DNA from: Paenisporosarcina indica
GTDB taxonomy: Bacteria; Bacillota; Bacilli; Bacillales_A; Planococcaceae
Direction: 5' to 3'
Length of the DNA stretch: 64,000 bases
NCBI RefSeq assembly: GCF_001939075.1
Contig: NZ_MPTA01000002.1
Location: 248,001 to 312,000, forward strand
Position 1 is the stretch's first letter. Every line of letters begins with the position of its first letter. The notes below the pieces were generated by a model. It was not told the origin of the DNA and made no database searches. It saw only the letters and a list, made by a program, of their open reading frames with translations. This document shows positions 17,978 to 26,190 of the stretch, piece after piece. The position numbers were made by a program, and so were the translations under genes.

Positions 17978-18548
17978 ACGAGAAGGAATCTTTTATATGG
18001 AAGAAAATATACTTCGTGGTGCCGGCATACGCAGGAGATGTATCATAGCGCCAATCACGTTGCCTACTACTAACCGTGTGAGCATTTACTAGTGGATCAC
18101 TGCCATTAAAGCCCGTCACAATGGTTGTATGATCAAATCGGCCATCACCTTGGAAATCGTAACTGATCACATCCCCGAGTTGTAAATCGCTGGCGTTTGC
18201 GACTTTTACAGCTTGCAAACCGACCTTCGATGTATCTAAATACCACCTTAGAGCGTGTGATGTACTCCAACTAAAACTCCACGTGCCCCCTTGTATCCAC
18301 CATCCTTTACCACGTGCCGGATAGCCACGCATGGGTGCACCCCCTGCTCGAAGGCATTGAGAAATATAATTCGTGCAATCAACATCAAATTTCGGATATG
18401 CAGGATTGTATGCATTCCACCAAGTGTTGGCGTACTGTACGGCTGCTTGACGATTATACAAGTTATCCCTCCTATGACCAACGTATGTATGGTGGTTGGT
18501 TTTTAGAATGGTTTCCCTGCGACCTCTTAATCTTCTGCCCTTCTGCAT
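17976..18548 (-). CDS. Putative amidase-domain (Amidase_6) protein
   Basis: A 190-residue protein. From about residue 30 the sequence ([51 protein letters not shown]) is that of the Amidase_6 domain, a cysteine/histidine NlpC/P60-like fold common in Bacillales secreted proteins. The likely catalytic pair is the Cys of DCTNY and the His of FDHTT. Unlike most homologues I recall there is no N-terminal domain and no clear signal peptide. The listed ATG has no good ribosome binding site, so the true start is uncertain and the 5' part may be lost. Substrate, perhaps cell-wall peptide, is inference. Confidence 0.72.
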   Translation of the reverse strand: MQKGRRLRGRRETILKTNHHTYVGHRRDNLYNRQAAVQYANTWWNAYNPAYPKFDVDCTNYISQCLRAGGAPMRGYPARGKGWWIQGGTWSFSWSTSHALRWYLDTSKVGLQAVKVANASDLQLGDVISYDFQGDGRFDHTTIVTGFNGSDPLVNAHTVSSRQRDWRYDTSPAYAGTTKYIFFHIKDSFS

Positions 18549-18696
18549 TTCAATTCATTCACTCATGAAGAATGCGACATTATTGTATTCAACGCTTGCG
18601 CTCAGCGTAAATATACGATAAACAACGGTATAGCTTTGATTTATCTATAATAATGAATGCTGTTGATTCGTATATAATCTTGTAACTTATTTAAAT

Positions 18697-19317
18697 TCAA
18701 CCAAATACCGCGGAAAACACACTCATCACAACATCAAGACTAGTTCTAATATACGGCACAATCGTATATTCACCAATTGGGGTCAACACCACGATCAAAA
18801 ATAGGAGTGATCCATATACTTCTAACGGGATGAGTTTTCTCTGTATCTTGGCTGGCAATAAACTAGATACGATACGATAGCCATCTAATGGTGGGAGCGG
18901 CAATAAATTAAATGCGCCCAGAACCACATTGAGGATGACGAATATGTTCAGAAATGCTTCCAATGATGTACTCATTGGCATGAAGTACCAAACGGTAAAT
19001 CCAATAAAGGCTAATACAAAGTTACTGAGTGGTCCGACCAAACTCACGATGATGGATTGGAGACGTCGTGTGGAAAAATAGAAACTGTTGACTGGCACTG
19101 GTTTTGCCCATCCAATCCCTGCAATGAAGATAAGCAGTGTTCCCACTACATCCAGATGTTTCAGAGGGTTTAGCGTTACTCGTCCTTGATTTTTTGCCGT
19201 GTCATCTCCGAATAAAGATGCCATCCATGCATGCATAAACTCGTGCAGTGTAAAGGCAATGACCAATGTGATTAAGACATTTGGTATTTCTGATAAAGAA
19301 TATGCTAAAAACTCTAT
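18697..19317 (-). CDS. M50-family site-2 protease-like membrane metallopeptidase (YwhC-like), apparent ATA start
   Basis: The protein has the zinc motif HEFMHAW (HExxH) in its first membrane segment and PPLDGYRI (the NPDG-type third ligand) near the end, with about five helices in between, as in short M50 proteases such as YwhC. They cleave substrates within membranes. The only ordinary start codon is a TTG at 19264-19266, which begins in the middle of the first helix, seven codons before HExxH. The open frame continues upstream as [17 protein letters not shown], with an ATA codon at 19315-19317 placed 5 nt after GGCGGGCGG, where homologues start. I therefore list the ATA as the start; a mutated ATG or non-standard initiation are the alternatives. 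Confidence 0.7.
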   Translation of the reverse strand: MEFLAYSLSEIPNVLITLVIAFTLHEFMHAWMASLFGDDTAKNQGRVTLNPLKHLDVVGTLLIFIAGIGWAKPVPVNSFYFSTRRLQSIIVSLVGPLSNFVLAFIGFTVWYFMPMSTSLEAFLNIFVILNVVLGAFNLLPLPPLDGYRIVSSLLPAKIQRKLIPLEVYGSLLFLIVVLTPIGEYTIVPYIRTSLDVVMSVFSAVFG

Positions 19318-19565
19318 ATTGTCCGCCCGCCTTCAATCAAAGTATGTCTTCTTTCAGCTGTTAATAAATTCATAATTTTCCTATTTCGCTGTAAATCTAA
19401 TGTACCATTTTACTAATTGGATTTCACTAGTATCTTTTATATTGTATTAATTTACTAAAAGCTACTTTCACACTAAAAACTGCAAATTTTATAATCATGA
19501 GCAGTTTTCTTATTAGTACATCTAGGCGGGGTTTGAGTTAGAGATTTCTTGTATTACTGCTGGGG

Positions 19566-20936
19566 TTAAGGATTTGGCACTAGTACAGTTCCTGTAAATA
19601 CAATCGGTCCTACGACTGTAGGAGGATTCCCATTACCTACTAGTCTTGCAGTTAAATAATACTGATAGGTTTGGTTTGCCATAAATGATCCTGCATTCAC
19701 GACACTAAAACTAGTTGCGATTCTTTGATTCCCCTGAGAATCATCGATTATTCGCACAACCTCATTTCCTGCGGCTATACTACCTCGGTAAATAACAAAT
19801 TCAACTTGATTGGCTGCACCAGATTGCCAGCCAACTGTTGCTGTGAGTAGTACTCGACTTAACGGGTTAACAATTGTAATTGCATTTCCATTGGCTACCG
19901 ATAATTGGCATAAAGTTGCACCAATTGGGGTGTTCGGTAGTACGATACTTGCTGTTAAAGTTTGGCAATACTCAAACTTTGCAAGTAAGCCAGGTGCTCC
20001 CGCTGGTCCAGTGTTCCCTTGTGGTCCAGTGTTCCCTTGTGGTCCTGTGTTTCCTTGAGGTCCTGTGTTTCCTTGAGGCCCTGTGTTTCCTTGAGGCCCT
20101 GTGTTTCCTTGAGGCCCTGTGTTTCCTTGTGGTCCTTGATCACCTGTATCTCCTTGTGGCCCTTGATTGCCTGTATCTCCTTGTGGTCCTTGAGGCCCTG
20201 TGTTCCCTTGTGGTCCTTGATCACCTTTATTTCCTTGTGACCCTTGAGGCCCAGTGTTCCCTTGTGGTCCTTGATCACCTTTATTTCCTTGTGGTCCTTG
20301 AGGCCCTGTTTTTCCTTGTGGTCCTTGATCACCTTTATTTCCTTGTGGTCCTTGAGGCCCTGTGTTCCCTTGAGGTCCTTGTGGCCCCTGATCTCCAGTT
20401 TCTCCTGGAATACCTTCTGGGCCTCTACTACCACGAGGTCCTTCTGCACCAGTGTCTCCTTTTGATCCTGGAGGTCCTTGTTCACAACAATGTTGATGTT
20501 TACAATTACAATCATGACTGCTTGATTCATGGCTACTTGATTCATGAGTGCTCGATTCTTGGCTACTTGATTCATGACTGCTCGATTCATGATTACTTGA
20601 TTCATGACTGCTTGATTCATGGCTACTTGATTCATGACTGCTCGATTCATGGCTGCTTGATTCATGACTGCTCGATTCATGATTACTTGATTCATGACTG
20701 CTTGATTCATGGCTACTTGATTCATGACTGCTCGATTCATGACTGCTTGATTCATGACTGCTTGATTCATGGCTACTTGATTCATGACTGCTCGATTCAT
20801 GGCTACTTGATTCATGACTGCTCGATTCATGATTACTTGATTCATGGTTGCTAGATTCCTTGCATTTCTTTACCTCGCATTTTTCTTTACGTTTTGGTTT
20901 TGGTTTTGGTTTTGGTTTTTTATGATGATGTTTCAA
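19566..20936 (-). CDS. Collagen-like protein with His/Ser/Glu pentapeptide stalk and BclA-like C-terminal domain
   Basis: A 456-residue mosaic. Residues 1-26 are lysine/histidine/proline-rich. Residues about 27-140 are some 23 copies of the pentapeptide ESSSH (with N, T or Q variants). A short cysteine/histidine linker (CNCKHQHCC) follows, then about 55 Gly-X-Y triplets (mostly GPQGNT and GPQGNKGDQ) from about residue 152 to 318. The last 140 residues are a beta-rich globular domain resembling the trimerising tip of Bacillus exosporium collagen-like proteins such as BclA. No signal peptide is present, consistent with spore-surface deposition, which is inferred. Start TTG at 20934-20936 lies 7 nt behind AGGAGGTG. 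Confidence 0.88.
   Translation of the reverse strand: MKHHHKKPKPKPKPKRKEKCEVKKCKESSNHESSNHESSSHESSSHESSSHESSSHESSSHESSSHESSSHESSSHESSSHESSNHESSSHESSSHESSSHESSSHESSSHESSNHESSSHESSSQESSTHESSSHESSSHDCNCKHQHCCEQGPPGSKGDTGAEGPRGSRGPEGIPGETGDQGPQGPQGNTGPQGPQGNKGDQGPQGKTGPQGPQGNKGDQGPQGNTGPQGSQGNKGDQGPQGNTGPQGPQGDTGNQGPQGDTGDQGPQGNTGPQGNTGPQGNTGPQGNTGPQGNTGPQGNTGPQGNTGPAGAPGLLAKFEYCQTLTASIVLPNTPIGATLCQLSVANGNAITIVNPLSRVLLTATVGWQSGAANQVEFVIYRGSIAAGNEVVRIIDDSQGNQRIATSFSVVNAGSFMANQTYQYYLTARLVGNGNPPTVVGPIVFTGTVLVPNP
20512..20858 (-). repeat. 15-bp tandem repeat encoding ESSSH units
   Basis: About 23 copies of a 15-bp unit, on the plus strand TTGATTCATGACTGC with third-position variants, lie in frame inside the collagen-like gene. 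Two higher-order patterns (alternation of GGCTAC, GACTGC and GATTAC) show it grew by duplication of blocks larger than one unit. All three minus frames and one plus frame stay open through it, a by-product of the repeat. Confidence 0.92.
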
Positions 20937-21289
20937 ATTTTTTCACCTCCTCTCTATCTACATACTATTCAGTACTAGAAAGGAGGTCTGGACAATATAC
21001 TAATAGTTTTTTCAGTAGTTTTAAGTTATATCTATATCTACTGTTGAACTCCCCACCCTTTATAACCATTTCTCAATAGCTCCTTTTAATGCTTGTGAAT
21101 ATGAAAATCAGGATGTGCGACGGTTTTGAGAGATAATTCCCTTTTTTGAACGCCAAACTATCCAATATGAGCGTTAAATTTTTCATAATTTGGCCGAGCT
21201 GTCTTTATTAGTCCAATCAAACATAGATATAAATAAAGGGAAACGCATAGTAGTGTGGAAATAATAGGGATAAGGGAGAATGATAAAAT
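20937..21289. other. Divergent upstream region of the collagen-like gene and rtcB, no gene seen
   Basis: This 353-bp gap holds the collagen gene's ribosome binding site (20943-20950 region) and presumably two divergent promoters. An AAAGGAGG on the plus strand at about 20979 is not followed by a start codon. I found no hairpin, repeat array or small ORF worth calling. Confidence 0.5.
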
Positions 21290-22501
21290 ATGAAAATTAT
21301 TAATGGGAAATATAGTGATGCCACCGTATTTACGAATAACATTGATGAGGTCACTGTATCTCAAATCGAGACTTTTTTGAATGAAGAATTGACAAGAGGG
21401 GCAAATGTTCGAATCATGCCTGACTGCCATGCAGGAAAAGGAGCGGTCATCGGGACAACAATGAAGGTGATGGATCGTGTAGTTCCAAATCTTGTGGGTG
21501 TCGATATTGGGTGCGGTATGCTTTGTGTGGAAATTCATAAGCAGGAAATTGATTTTTCTAAACTTGATGCAGCGATTCGGGCATTGATTCCCTCTGGTCA
21601 ATCCGTTCGAGCAACTGCTCATGATTTTATAAGCCATATAGAATTGGAGAAGGTATTGGCGAATTTTTCTATGGAAGTGGCACATCTCTCATTAGGTTCA
21701 TTGGGTGGAGGCAATCATTTTATTGAAATGAACGAAACAGAAGATGGTCGACTGTTTTTGGTCATTCACTCTGGCAGTCGTCATCTTGGGACCAAAGTGG
21801 CAAACTACCATCAGAAGAAAGCAATCGCACAGTTAAATTATGATAAAGATGGACTTGAAGAATTAATTAATCAGTTGAAAGTCGAAGGCAGACAAAGAGA
21901 AATTCAGGAAGCAATCAAGTCTTATAAATCAGTGAATCCCAATATCCCAAATGACCTGGCCTACCTACAAGGTGCTCATATGGACGACTACCTGCATGAT
22001 TTGAAAATCGCACAAGAATACGCTAAATGGAATCGAGCTGCAATGGTACAAATTATCTTAGAAGCGATGGGCTTTAGTGAAATTGGACGAATTGATACAG
22101 TTCATAACTATATTGATTTAGAACATATGATTTTACGAAAAGGTGCGATTTCTGCAAGAAAAGATGAAATGGTGTTAATTCCAATCAATATGCGGGATGG
22201 TTCACTTCTTGCAAAAGGAAAAGGCAACGATAATTGGAATCAATCTGGCCCACATGGAGCGGGTCGTATCCTTTCCCGGACAAAAGCAAAGCAACTTCTG
22301 CAATTGGAGGACTTCGAAAATGCCATGAAGAATGTCTATACCACGAGTGTAAGTCAAGATACGATCGATGAATCTCCTTTCGCATATAAAACTATGCAGG
22401 AGATCATAGATAATACAAAAGAGACAATTGAAATACAATCTATTCTAAAGCCTATCTATAATTTCAAGGCAGCGGAATTTCTAGACTGGAAAAGAAAATA
22501 G
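21290..22501 (+). CDS. rtcB: RtcB-family RNA ligase
   Basis: A 403-residue protein of the RtcB family, which joins RNA 2',3'-cyclic phosphate and 5'-hydroxyl ends with GTP and Mn2+. Metal-site motifs are visible: MPDCHAGKGAVIG (about residue 43), VDIGCGMLC (about 74) and SLGGGNHFIE (about 142), plus HSGSRHLG (about 164) and the late PHGAGRILSR segment where the guanylylated histidine sits. It is shorter than E. coli RtcB (408) by little, so complete. No archease or RNA-cyclase partner adjoins it. In bacteria RtcB repairs tRNA or rRNA breaks. The next gene downstream on the opposite strand is a tRNA, which may be chance. Confidence 0.9.
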   Translation: MKIINGKYSDATVFTNNIDEVTVSQIETFLNEELTRGANVRIMPDCHAGKGAVIGTTMKVMDRVVPNLVGVDIGCGMLCVEIHKQEIDFSKLDAAIRALIPSGQSVRATAHDFISHIELEKVLANFSMEVAHLSLGSLGGGNHFIEMNETEDGRLFLVIHSGSRHLGTKVANYHQKKAIAQLNYDKDGLEELINQLKVEGRQREIQEAIKSYKSVNPNIPNDLAYLQGAHMDDYLHDLKIAQEYAKWNRAAMVQIILEAMGFSEIGRIDTVHNYIDLEHMILRKGAISARKDEMVLIPINMRDGSLLAKGKGNDNWNQSGPHGAGRILSRTKAKQLLQLEDFENAMKNVYTTSVSQDTIDESPFAYKTMQEIIDNTKETIEIQSILKPIYNFKAAEFLDWKRK

Positions 22502-22692
22502 GTTATGAAGGATTGGCTTAATTGTCGCTCTTTTATTTACACCGATATGAAGACATAAAAAAGAACCAAAAAAATTTGGTTGGAGTAACTTTCTTCGATT
22601 TCTAACAAATTGATTACAAAAGAAGCATGTTTTGATTACAAGACGTATAAATCGGCCTATAAACAATAAAAATGAATAGAGTCAACCACAAC

Positions 22693-22728
22693 AAAAAACC
22701 ACTCAATCCCTTGATATGAGTGGTTTTT
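22693..22728 (-). terminator. Terminator downstream of tRNA-Ala
   Basis: AACCACTC pairs with GAGTGGTT, and the minus strand continues TTTTTT, 7 nt after the tRNA 3' end. Confidence 0.88.
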
Positions 22729-22734
22729 CGTAAA

Positions 22735-22807
22735 TGGAGTATATCGGGTTCGAACCGACGACCTTCACACTGCCAGCGTGACGCTCTCCCAGCTGAGCTA
22801 ATACCCC
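22735..22807 (-). tRNA. tRNA-Ala (anticodon GGC)
   Basis: The minus strand folds as a cloverleaf of 73 nt: acceptor GGGGTAT / ATACTCC with one G-U, D stem GCTC / GAGC, anticodon stem TCACG / TGTGA around loop CTGGCAG (anticodon GGC, reading GCC/GCU), T arm GTCGG-TTCGAAC-CCGAT, and discriminator A. CCA is not encoded. Promoter elements lie just upstream and a terminator follows, so it is a single-gene transcript. Confidence 0.95.
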
Positions 22808-22811
22808 TTGT

Positions 22812-22853
22812 TTGAAATTTTTGGTATAATACGTATTATAAATCATAATGGTT
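22812..22853. promoter_or_regulatory. Overlapping divergent promoters of tRNA-Ala and the DUF2804 gene
   Basis: The perfect 16-bp palindrome TATAATACGTATTATA (22825-22840) supplies a -10 box on each strand. On the plus strand TTGAAA (22812) is 16 bp before TATTAT (22834). On the minus strand TTGATT is 18 bp before TATAAT. The two -10 boxes overlap, so the two transcripts should compete. Confidence 0.6.
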
Positions 22854-22883
22854 CGATGAATCAATAGTCGAGAGGGTGTCAAC

Positions 22884-23915
22884 ATGCAGAAAGTCCAACA
22901 ACACGCAGAGCGTGAGATCTTAGCTCCAACCCTTTTATGTGATGCAAAAGGAAATTTGAACCCGGCAGCTATTGGTTTTTCACGAAAACCGTTCATTGAT
23001 AGTAATTTAAAAGGTCATTTTATGCGAAAGAAAAAATGGAATTACTGGTGTGTGTATGGCGAAGATATTTTGTTTTCTGCAACAATTAGCCATTTAGATT
23101 ATGCAGCCGTTTGTTTTGTCTACTTCCTAGATTACGAAACCCAACGTTTTTACGAAAAGACAGTGACGATTCCACTTGGTCAGCGAGTTCGCATGCCAAC
23201 CCAAGTGTTAGAAACGGTGAAGTTCTCGAATAATGAAATGACGATTCAACTTTTACATATGCAGGACGAAACGCATATGACGGTGACCATTTCAGATTTT
23301 GATGGGGACATGCTTCATGCCGATTTGCTTATTGAACACCCTGCTAAAGATGACTCATTAAATGTCGTCATACCTTGGAATCGCCAGCTGTTCCAACATA
23401 CAGCCAAACATCATACTCTTCCAACAAGTGGATTTGTGAAGATTGGGGACAAACGTTATTCCTTCAGTCCCGAAGATAGTTTTGCCGTGCTGGATTATGG
23501 TCGTGGCGTTTGGCCAAGAGAGGCATCATGGAACTGGGCGATGGCTTCTCAACGCGTCGGTAAACAGCGCATCGGACTCAATTTTGGTGGAAAATGGACA
23601 GACGGTACAGGCATGACTGAAAATGCCGTGTTTGTAGACGGACATATGACCAAAATTCATGAAGATGTGATTTTCACGTATGACGAAAATGACTTCATGA
23701 AACCTTGGCGTATTCGTTCAAAATTTACGTCCGATGTCAATTTAACCTTTACTCCCTTCTTCAAACGCGAAGCAAAAACAAATGCTAAACTCGTGACATC
23801 AAGTGTGTATCAACTGGTCGGATATTTTTCCGGGTCCGTCATTTTAGAGAATGGAAGCAGACTTGCCATCCCACAGATGCTCGGTTGTGCGGAAGAACAT
23901 AAAGCAAAATGGTGA
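22884..23915 (+). CDS. DUF2804 family protein
   Basis: A 343-residue protein that I recognise as DUF2804 by its pattern: an N-terminal QREILAPTLLCD-like start, KEWNYW-type motif (KKKWNYWCVYGED), a central DYGRGVWPREASWNWAMAS block and the GLNFGGKWTDGTGMTENAVFVDG block. The fold is expected to be beta-rich and related to lipocalin-like CrtC/hydroxyneurosporene synthase proteins; function is unknown. No signal peptide or membrane helix. The start ATG follows GAGAGGGTGTCAAC. It is divergent from tRNA-Ala and ends in its own terminator. Confidence 0.85.
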   Translation: MQKVQQHAEREILAPTLLCDAKGNLNPAAIGFSRKPFIDSNLKGHFMRKKKWNYWCVYGEDILFSATISHLDYAAVCFVYFLDYETQRFYEKTVTIPLGQRVRMPTQVLETVKFSNNEMTIQLLHMQDETHMTVTISDFDGDMLHADLLIEHPAKDDSLNVVIPWNRQLFQHTAKHHTLPTSGFVKIGDKRYSFSPEDSFAVLDYGRGVWPREASWNWAMASQRVGKQRIGLNFGGKWTDGTGMTENAVFVDGHMTKIHEDVIFTYDENDFMKPWRIRSKFTSDVNLTFTPFFKREAKTNAKLVTSSVYQLVGYFSGSVILENGSRLAIPQMLGCAEEHKAKW

Positions 23916-23916
23916 A

Positions 23917-23957
23917 ATCCTCATGTCCCTGCTATAAGGGTCATGAGGATTTTTTAA
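23917..23957 (+). terminator. Terminator of the DUF2804 gene
   Basis: AATCCTCATG pairs with CATGAGGATT across a 16-nt loop containing a smaller CCCT/AGGG pair, followed by TTTTT. Confidence 0.9.
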
Positions 23958-24014
23958 AAAGCTATTTTGAATCAAAACAAAAGAGTACATTTGTGCCTGT
24001 ATGGCCGCAAAAAA

Positions 24015-24746
24015 TCATCGATTCACGTTCGATTCAAGTACCCTCATCATTTTTTCAGGAAAATCAGTAAATATCGCATGAACACCAAGTTGCTGTAAAG
24101 CTAGAGCATACTCCACTTTATTAACCGTAAATACACGAATAATTGCCCCTTTTAATAAGGCTTCTTTGGTCATTTTACGTTGTGCGGTGGACAGGGAGAT
24201 ATGCAAGGCATCCGCTGGAATGAACCGTGCATAGTCATACGCATCAACCAGCACATCCGATGTTAATATAGCGACTTCGATGTGCGGAGCCATTTTCTTA
24301 AACTCACGAATAGCTTCATGATCAAATGAAGAAATCACTACACGTTGTGCCATGTCCATTGTTTCAATCGTAACCAAAACCTTCTCCCCCATGCCTTCAT
24401 AAGGAAAAACATCCGATTTCAATTCAATGTTCACATGATGTTCAGTGTCTTGATAAATTGCTAATACTTCTTCTAATGTCGGAATGGTTTCCCCTGCAAA
24501 TGAGTCTCCAAACCACCTTCCGTAATCAAACGCACGTAACTCTGTAAGTGTTAAGTCTTTGACAAAACCTTCTCCATTCGACGTTCGATTAATGGTTTCA
24601 TCATGAATCACAACGAGTTCCCCATCTTTCGTTAAATGAACATCCAATTCGACGCCATAAATGTTGAGTCCGGCAGCTTCTTTGAATGCGGCTAGTGTAT
24701 TTTCGGGATGTGTCCCTGATGAACCGCGATGTGCATAAATTTTCAT
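24015..24746 (-). CDS. Glycerophosphodiester phosphodiesterase
   Basis: A 243-residue cytosolic GDPD of TIM-barrel fold. YAHRGSSGTHPENTLAAF at the N terminus holds the catalytic His and the metal/phosphate Arg-Gly and Glu-Asn; ELDVHLTKDGELVVIHDETINRTSNG (about residues 38-62) holds the second catalytic His and the metal Glu/Asp. It hydrolyses glycerophosphodiesters to sn-glycerol-3-phosphate and an alcohol. It has no signal peptide. It begins 12 bp after the kynA stop on the same strand, suggesting co-transcription although no metabolic link is obvious. Confidence 0.92.
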   Translation of the reverse strand: MKIYAHRGSSGTHPENTLAAFKEAAGLNIYGVELDVHLTKDGELVVIHDETINRTSNGEGFVKDLTLTELRAFDYGRWFGDSFAGETIPTLEEVLAIYQDTEHHVNIELKSDVFPYEGMGEKVLVTIETMDMAQRVVISSFDHEAIREFKKMAPHIEVAILTSDVLVDAYDYARFIPADALHISLSTAQRKMTKEALLKGAIIRVFTVNKVEYALALQQLGVHAIFTDFPEKMMRVLESNVNR

Positions 24747-24758
24747 GTTAAAGTCTCC

Positions 24759-25619
24759 TTAAATTTCTGTGCGCAATGTCCAAAGTTCTGGGAAGAAATA
24801 TTGATCCAGTACGCGCTTCAAGTAATTGACGCCAGAAGATCCGCCCGTTCCCGTTTTGAATCCAATGATTCTTTCAACTGTCTTCATATGACGGAAACGC
24901 CATTGTTGAAGCCAGTCTTCAATGTCCACGAGTTTTTCAGCTAATTGATACAACTCCCAATACGTATCTACGTCGCGGTAAACCGCTGTCCACGCGACTA
25001 GCACACTATCGTTAGGTTCATACGGCGTTGATACATCTCTATTCAGAACGGCTTGATCAATTGAAAATCCGGCACGAGCTAGTTTCCGTATGGTTACATC
25101 GTACAATCCAGGTTGATGGAAAGCTTCTGTTAATGTGCTAAGCAATTCTTCATCTTTTTCATAAATCTTCAACACATGTTTCGTTTTGTATCCGAGTGCA
25201 AACTCGATCATGCGGTATTGGTATGATTGAAATCCACTGGCATTTCCAAGTGAAGACCGGAACTCCATATATTCTGCGGGCGTTAATGTCGATAATACGT
25301 CCCACGCGTGAATGATTTGTGTTTGGATTTTTGTTACGCGTGCTAATTCTTTAAATGCCGGCTGTAAATCGTCTTTTTCAATATGGCTAATTGCCGCTCG
25401 AAGTTCGTGCAAAATAAGTTTCATCCATAATTCTGAGACTTGATGAATGATGATAAACAAAGATTCATCATGGTGATCAGTTAACCCATCTTGAGCTGTT
25501 AATAGTTTATCTAAATGAAGGTATTCCCCATACGTCATATTTTGTTTGAAGTCCGTATGTAATCCCGCTTCCCCGTGTGCTGCACGGTTTTGTCCGTGGT
25601 CTTGTGGTTTCTTTTCCAT
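24759..25619 (-). CDS. kynA: Tryptophan 2,3-dioxygenase
   Basis: A 286-residue heme dioxygenase that opens the indole ring of L-tryptophan to N-formylkynurenine, the first step of the kynurenine pathway. Family marks are LDKLLTAQ and [22 protein letters not shown] (about residues 37-70, with the distal His), [16 protein letters not shown] (about 119-134) and the proximal heme-ligand region [21 protein letters not shown] (about 243-263). The second and third steps (kynB, kynU) are not next to it, which is atypical for a catabolic operon; they may be elsewhere. ATG follows AAGGGGAATTAACA. Confidence 0.95.
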   Translation of the reverse strand: MEKKPQDHGQNRAAHGEAGLHTDFKQNMTYGEYLHLDKLLTAQDGLTDHHDESLFIIIHQVSELWMKLILHELRAAISHIEKDDLQPAFKELARVTKIQTQIIHAWDVLSTLTPAEYMEFRSSLGNASGFQSYQYRMIEFALGYKTKHVLKIYEKDEELLSTLTEAFHQPGLYDVTIRKLARAGFSIDQAVLNRDVSTPYEPNDSVLVAWTAVYRDVDTYWELYQLAEKLVDIEDWLQQWRFRHMKTVERIIGFKTGTGGSSGVNYLKRVLDQYFFPELWTLRTEI

Positions 25620-25775
25620 TGTTAATTCCCCTTAAGGCTCTATTTAGTCTCATCTCATCTACCTATATTATGACATGAGCCCTGACGTTTTAACAGACTA
25701 CTTACATTTTTGCAAAAACTCTATTGCTGAGACTGGTAAACTATGTTAAGATTCTATTCTGTTTTCAAACCCCTT

Positions 25776-26050
25776 AGAAAAGCGGATAGCGCCGATTTAG
25801 CTCGACACCGGTGCTGGAAGAACCGATTCGAAAGCCTGCTTTCGTATGAGGGTCTGAAGCTTAGGTTCGAGCTGGCGCTTGGAGCTAGACAGTAAAGAAA
25901 AGCGGAAAGCGCCGTCTTAGCCCAGCACCGGCGCTGGAAGAGCCGATTCGAAAGCCCGCTTTCGCATGAGGGTCTGAAGCTTAGGTGTTGGCTGGCGCTT
26001 GGAACTAGACAGTAAAGAAAAGCGGATAGCGCCGATTTAGCTCGACACCG
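25776..26050 (+). repeat. 120-bp tandem repeat, 2.3 copies
   Basis: Units begin with AGAAAAGCGGATAGCGCC at 25776, 25896 and 26016, exactly 120 bp apart. Copies 1 and 2 differ at roughly a tenth of positions; the third stops after 35 bp and is identical to copy 1. Each full unit contains GCGCC near its start and GGCGCTTGGAGCTAGACAG near its end, so it can fold on itself. It fills the gap between kynA and helD together with array G. I know similar GAAAAGCGG...GCGCTTGGAGCTAGACA sequences as common intergenic repeats in Bacillales. Confidence 0.92.
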
Positions 26051-26064
26051 TCACACTTCGAGAT

Positions 26065-26142
26065 TTGGTCGCAACTTTCGTTCAGATTGTCGCAACTTTC
26101 CCATGGATTGTCGCAACTTCAAGTGATATTGTCGCAACTCTC
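26065..26142 (+). repeat. 21-bp tandem array G (GTCGCAACT type)
   Basis: GTCGCAACT occurs at 26068, 26089, 26110 and 26131, exactly 21 bp apart, with variable 12-bp joints. It lies 18 bp after the end of the 120-bp repeat and 50 bp before the helD start. The array keeps the helD frame open upstream of the true start as a heptapeptide repeat (IVATF..), which is an artefact of 21 = 7 x 3. Confidence 0.93.
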
Positions 26143-26190
26143 ACTTTTCGATCAACGCTTCTTCATTTAATCAAAATATCGGAGGACTGT

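Noticed and set aside
19880-20854. 324-residue plus-strand ORF opposite the collagen-like gene
   Set aside because: An antisense shadow of the 15-bp and Gly-X-Y repeats, rich in Leu/Cys/His with no start signals.
26065-26190. N-terminal extension of HelD made of IVATF heptapeptide repeats
   Set aside because: It starts from a TTG inside the 21-bp array; the ATG at 26191 has a good ribosome binding site and begins the conserved coiled coil. The heptad pattern is only 21 bp read in triplets.
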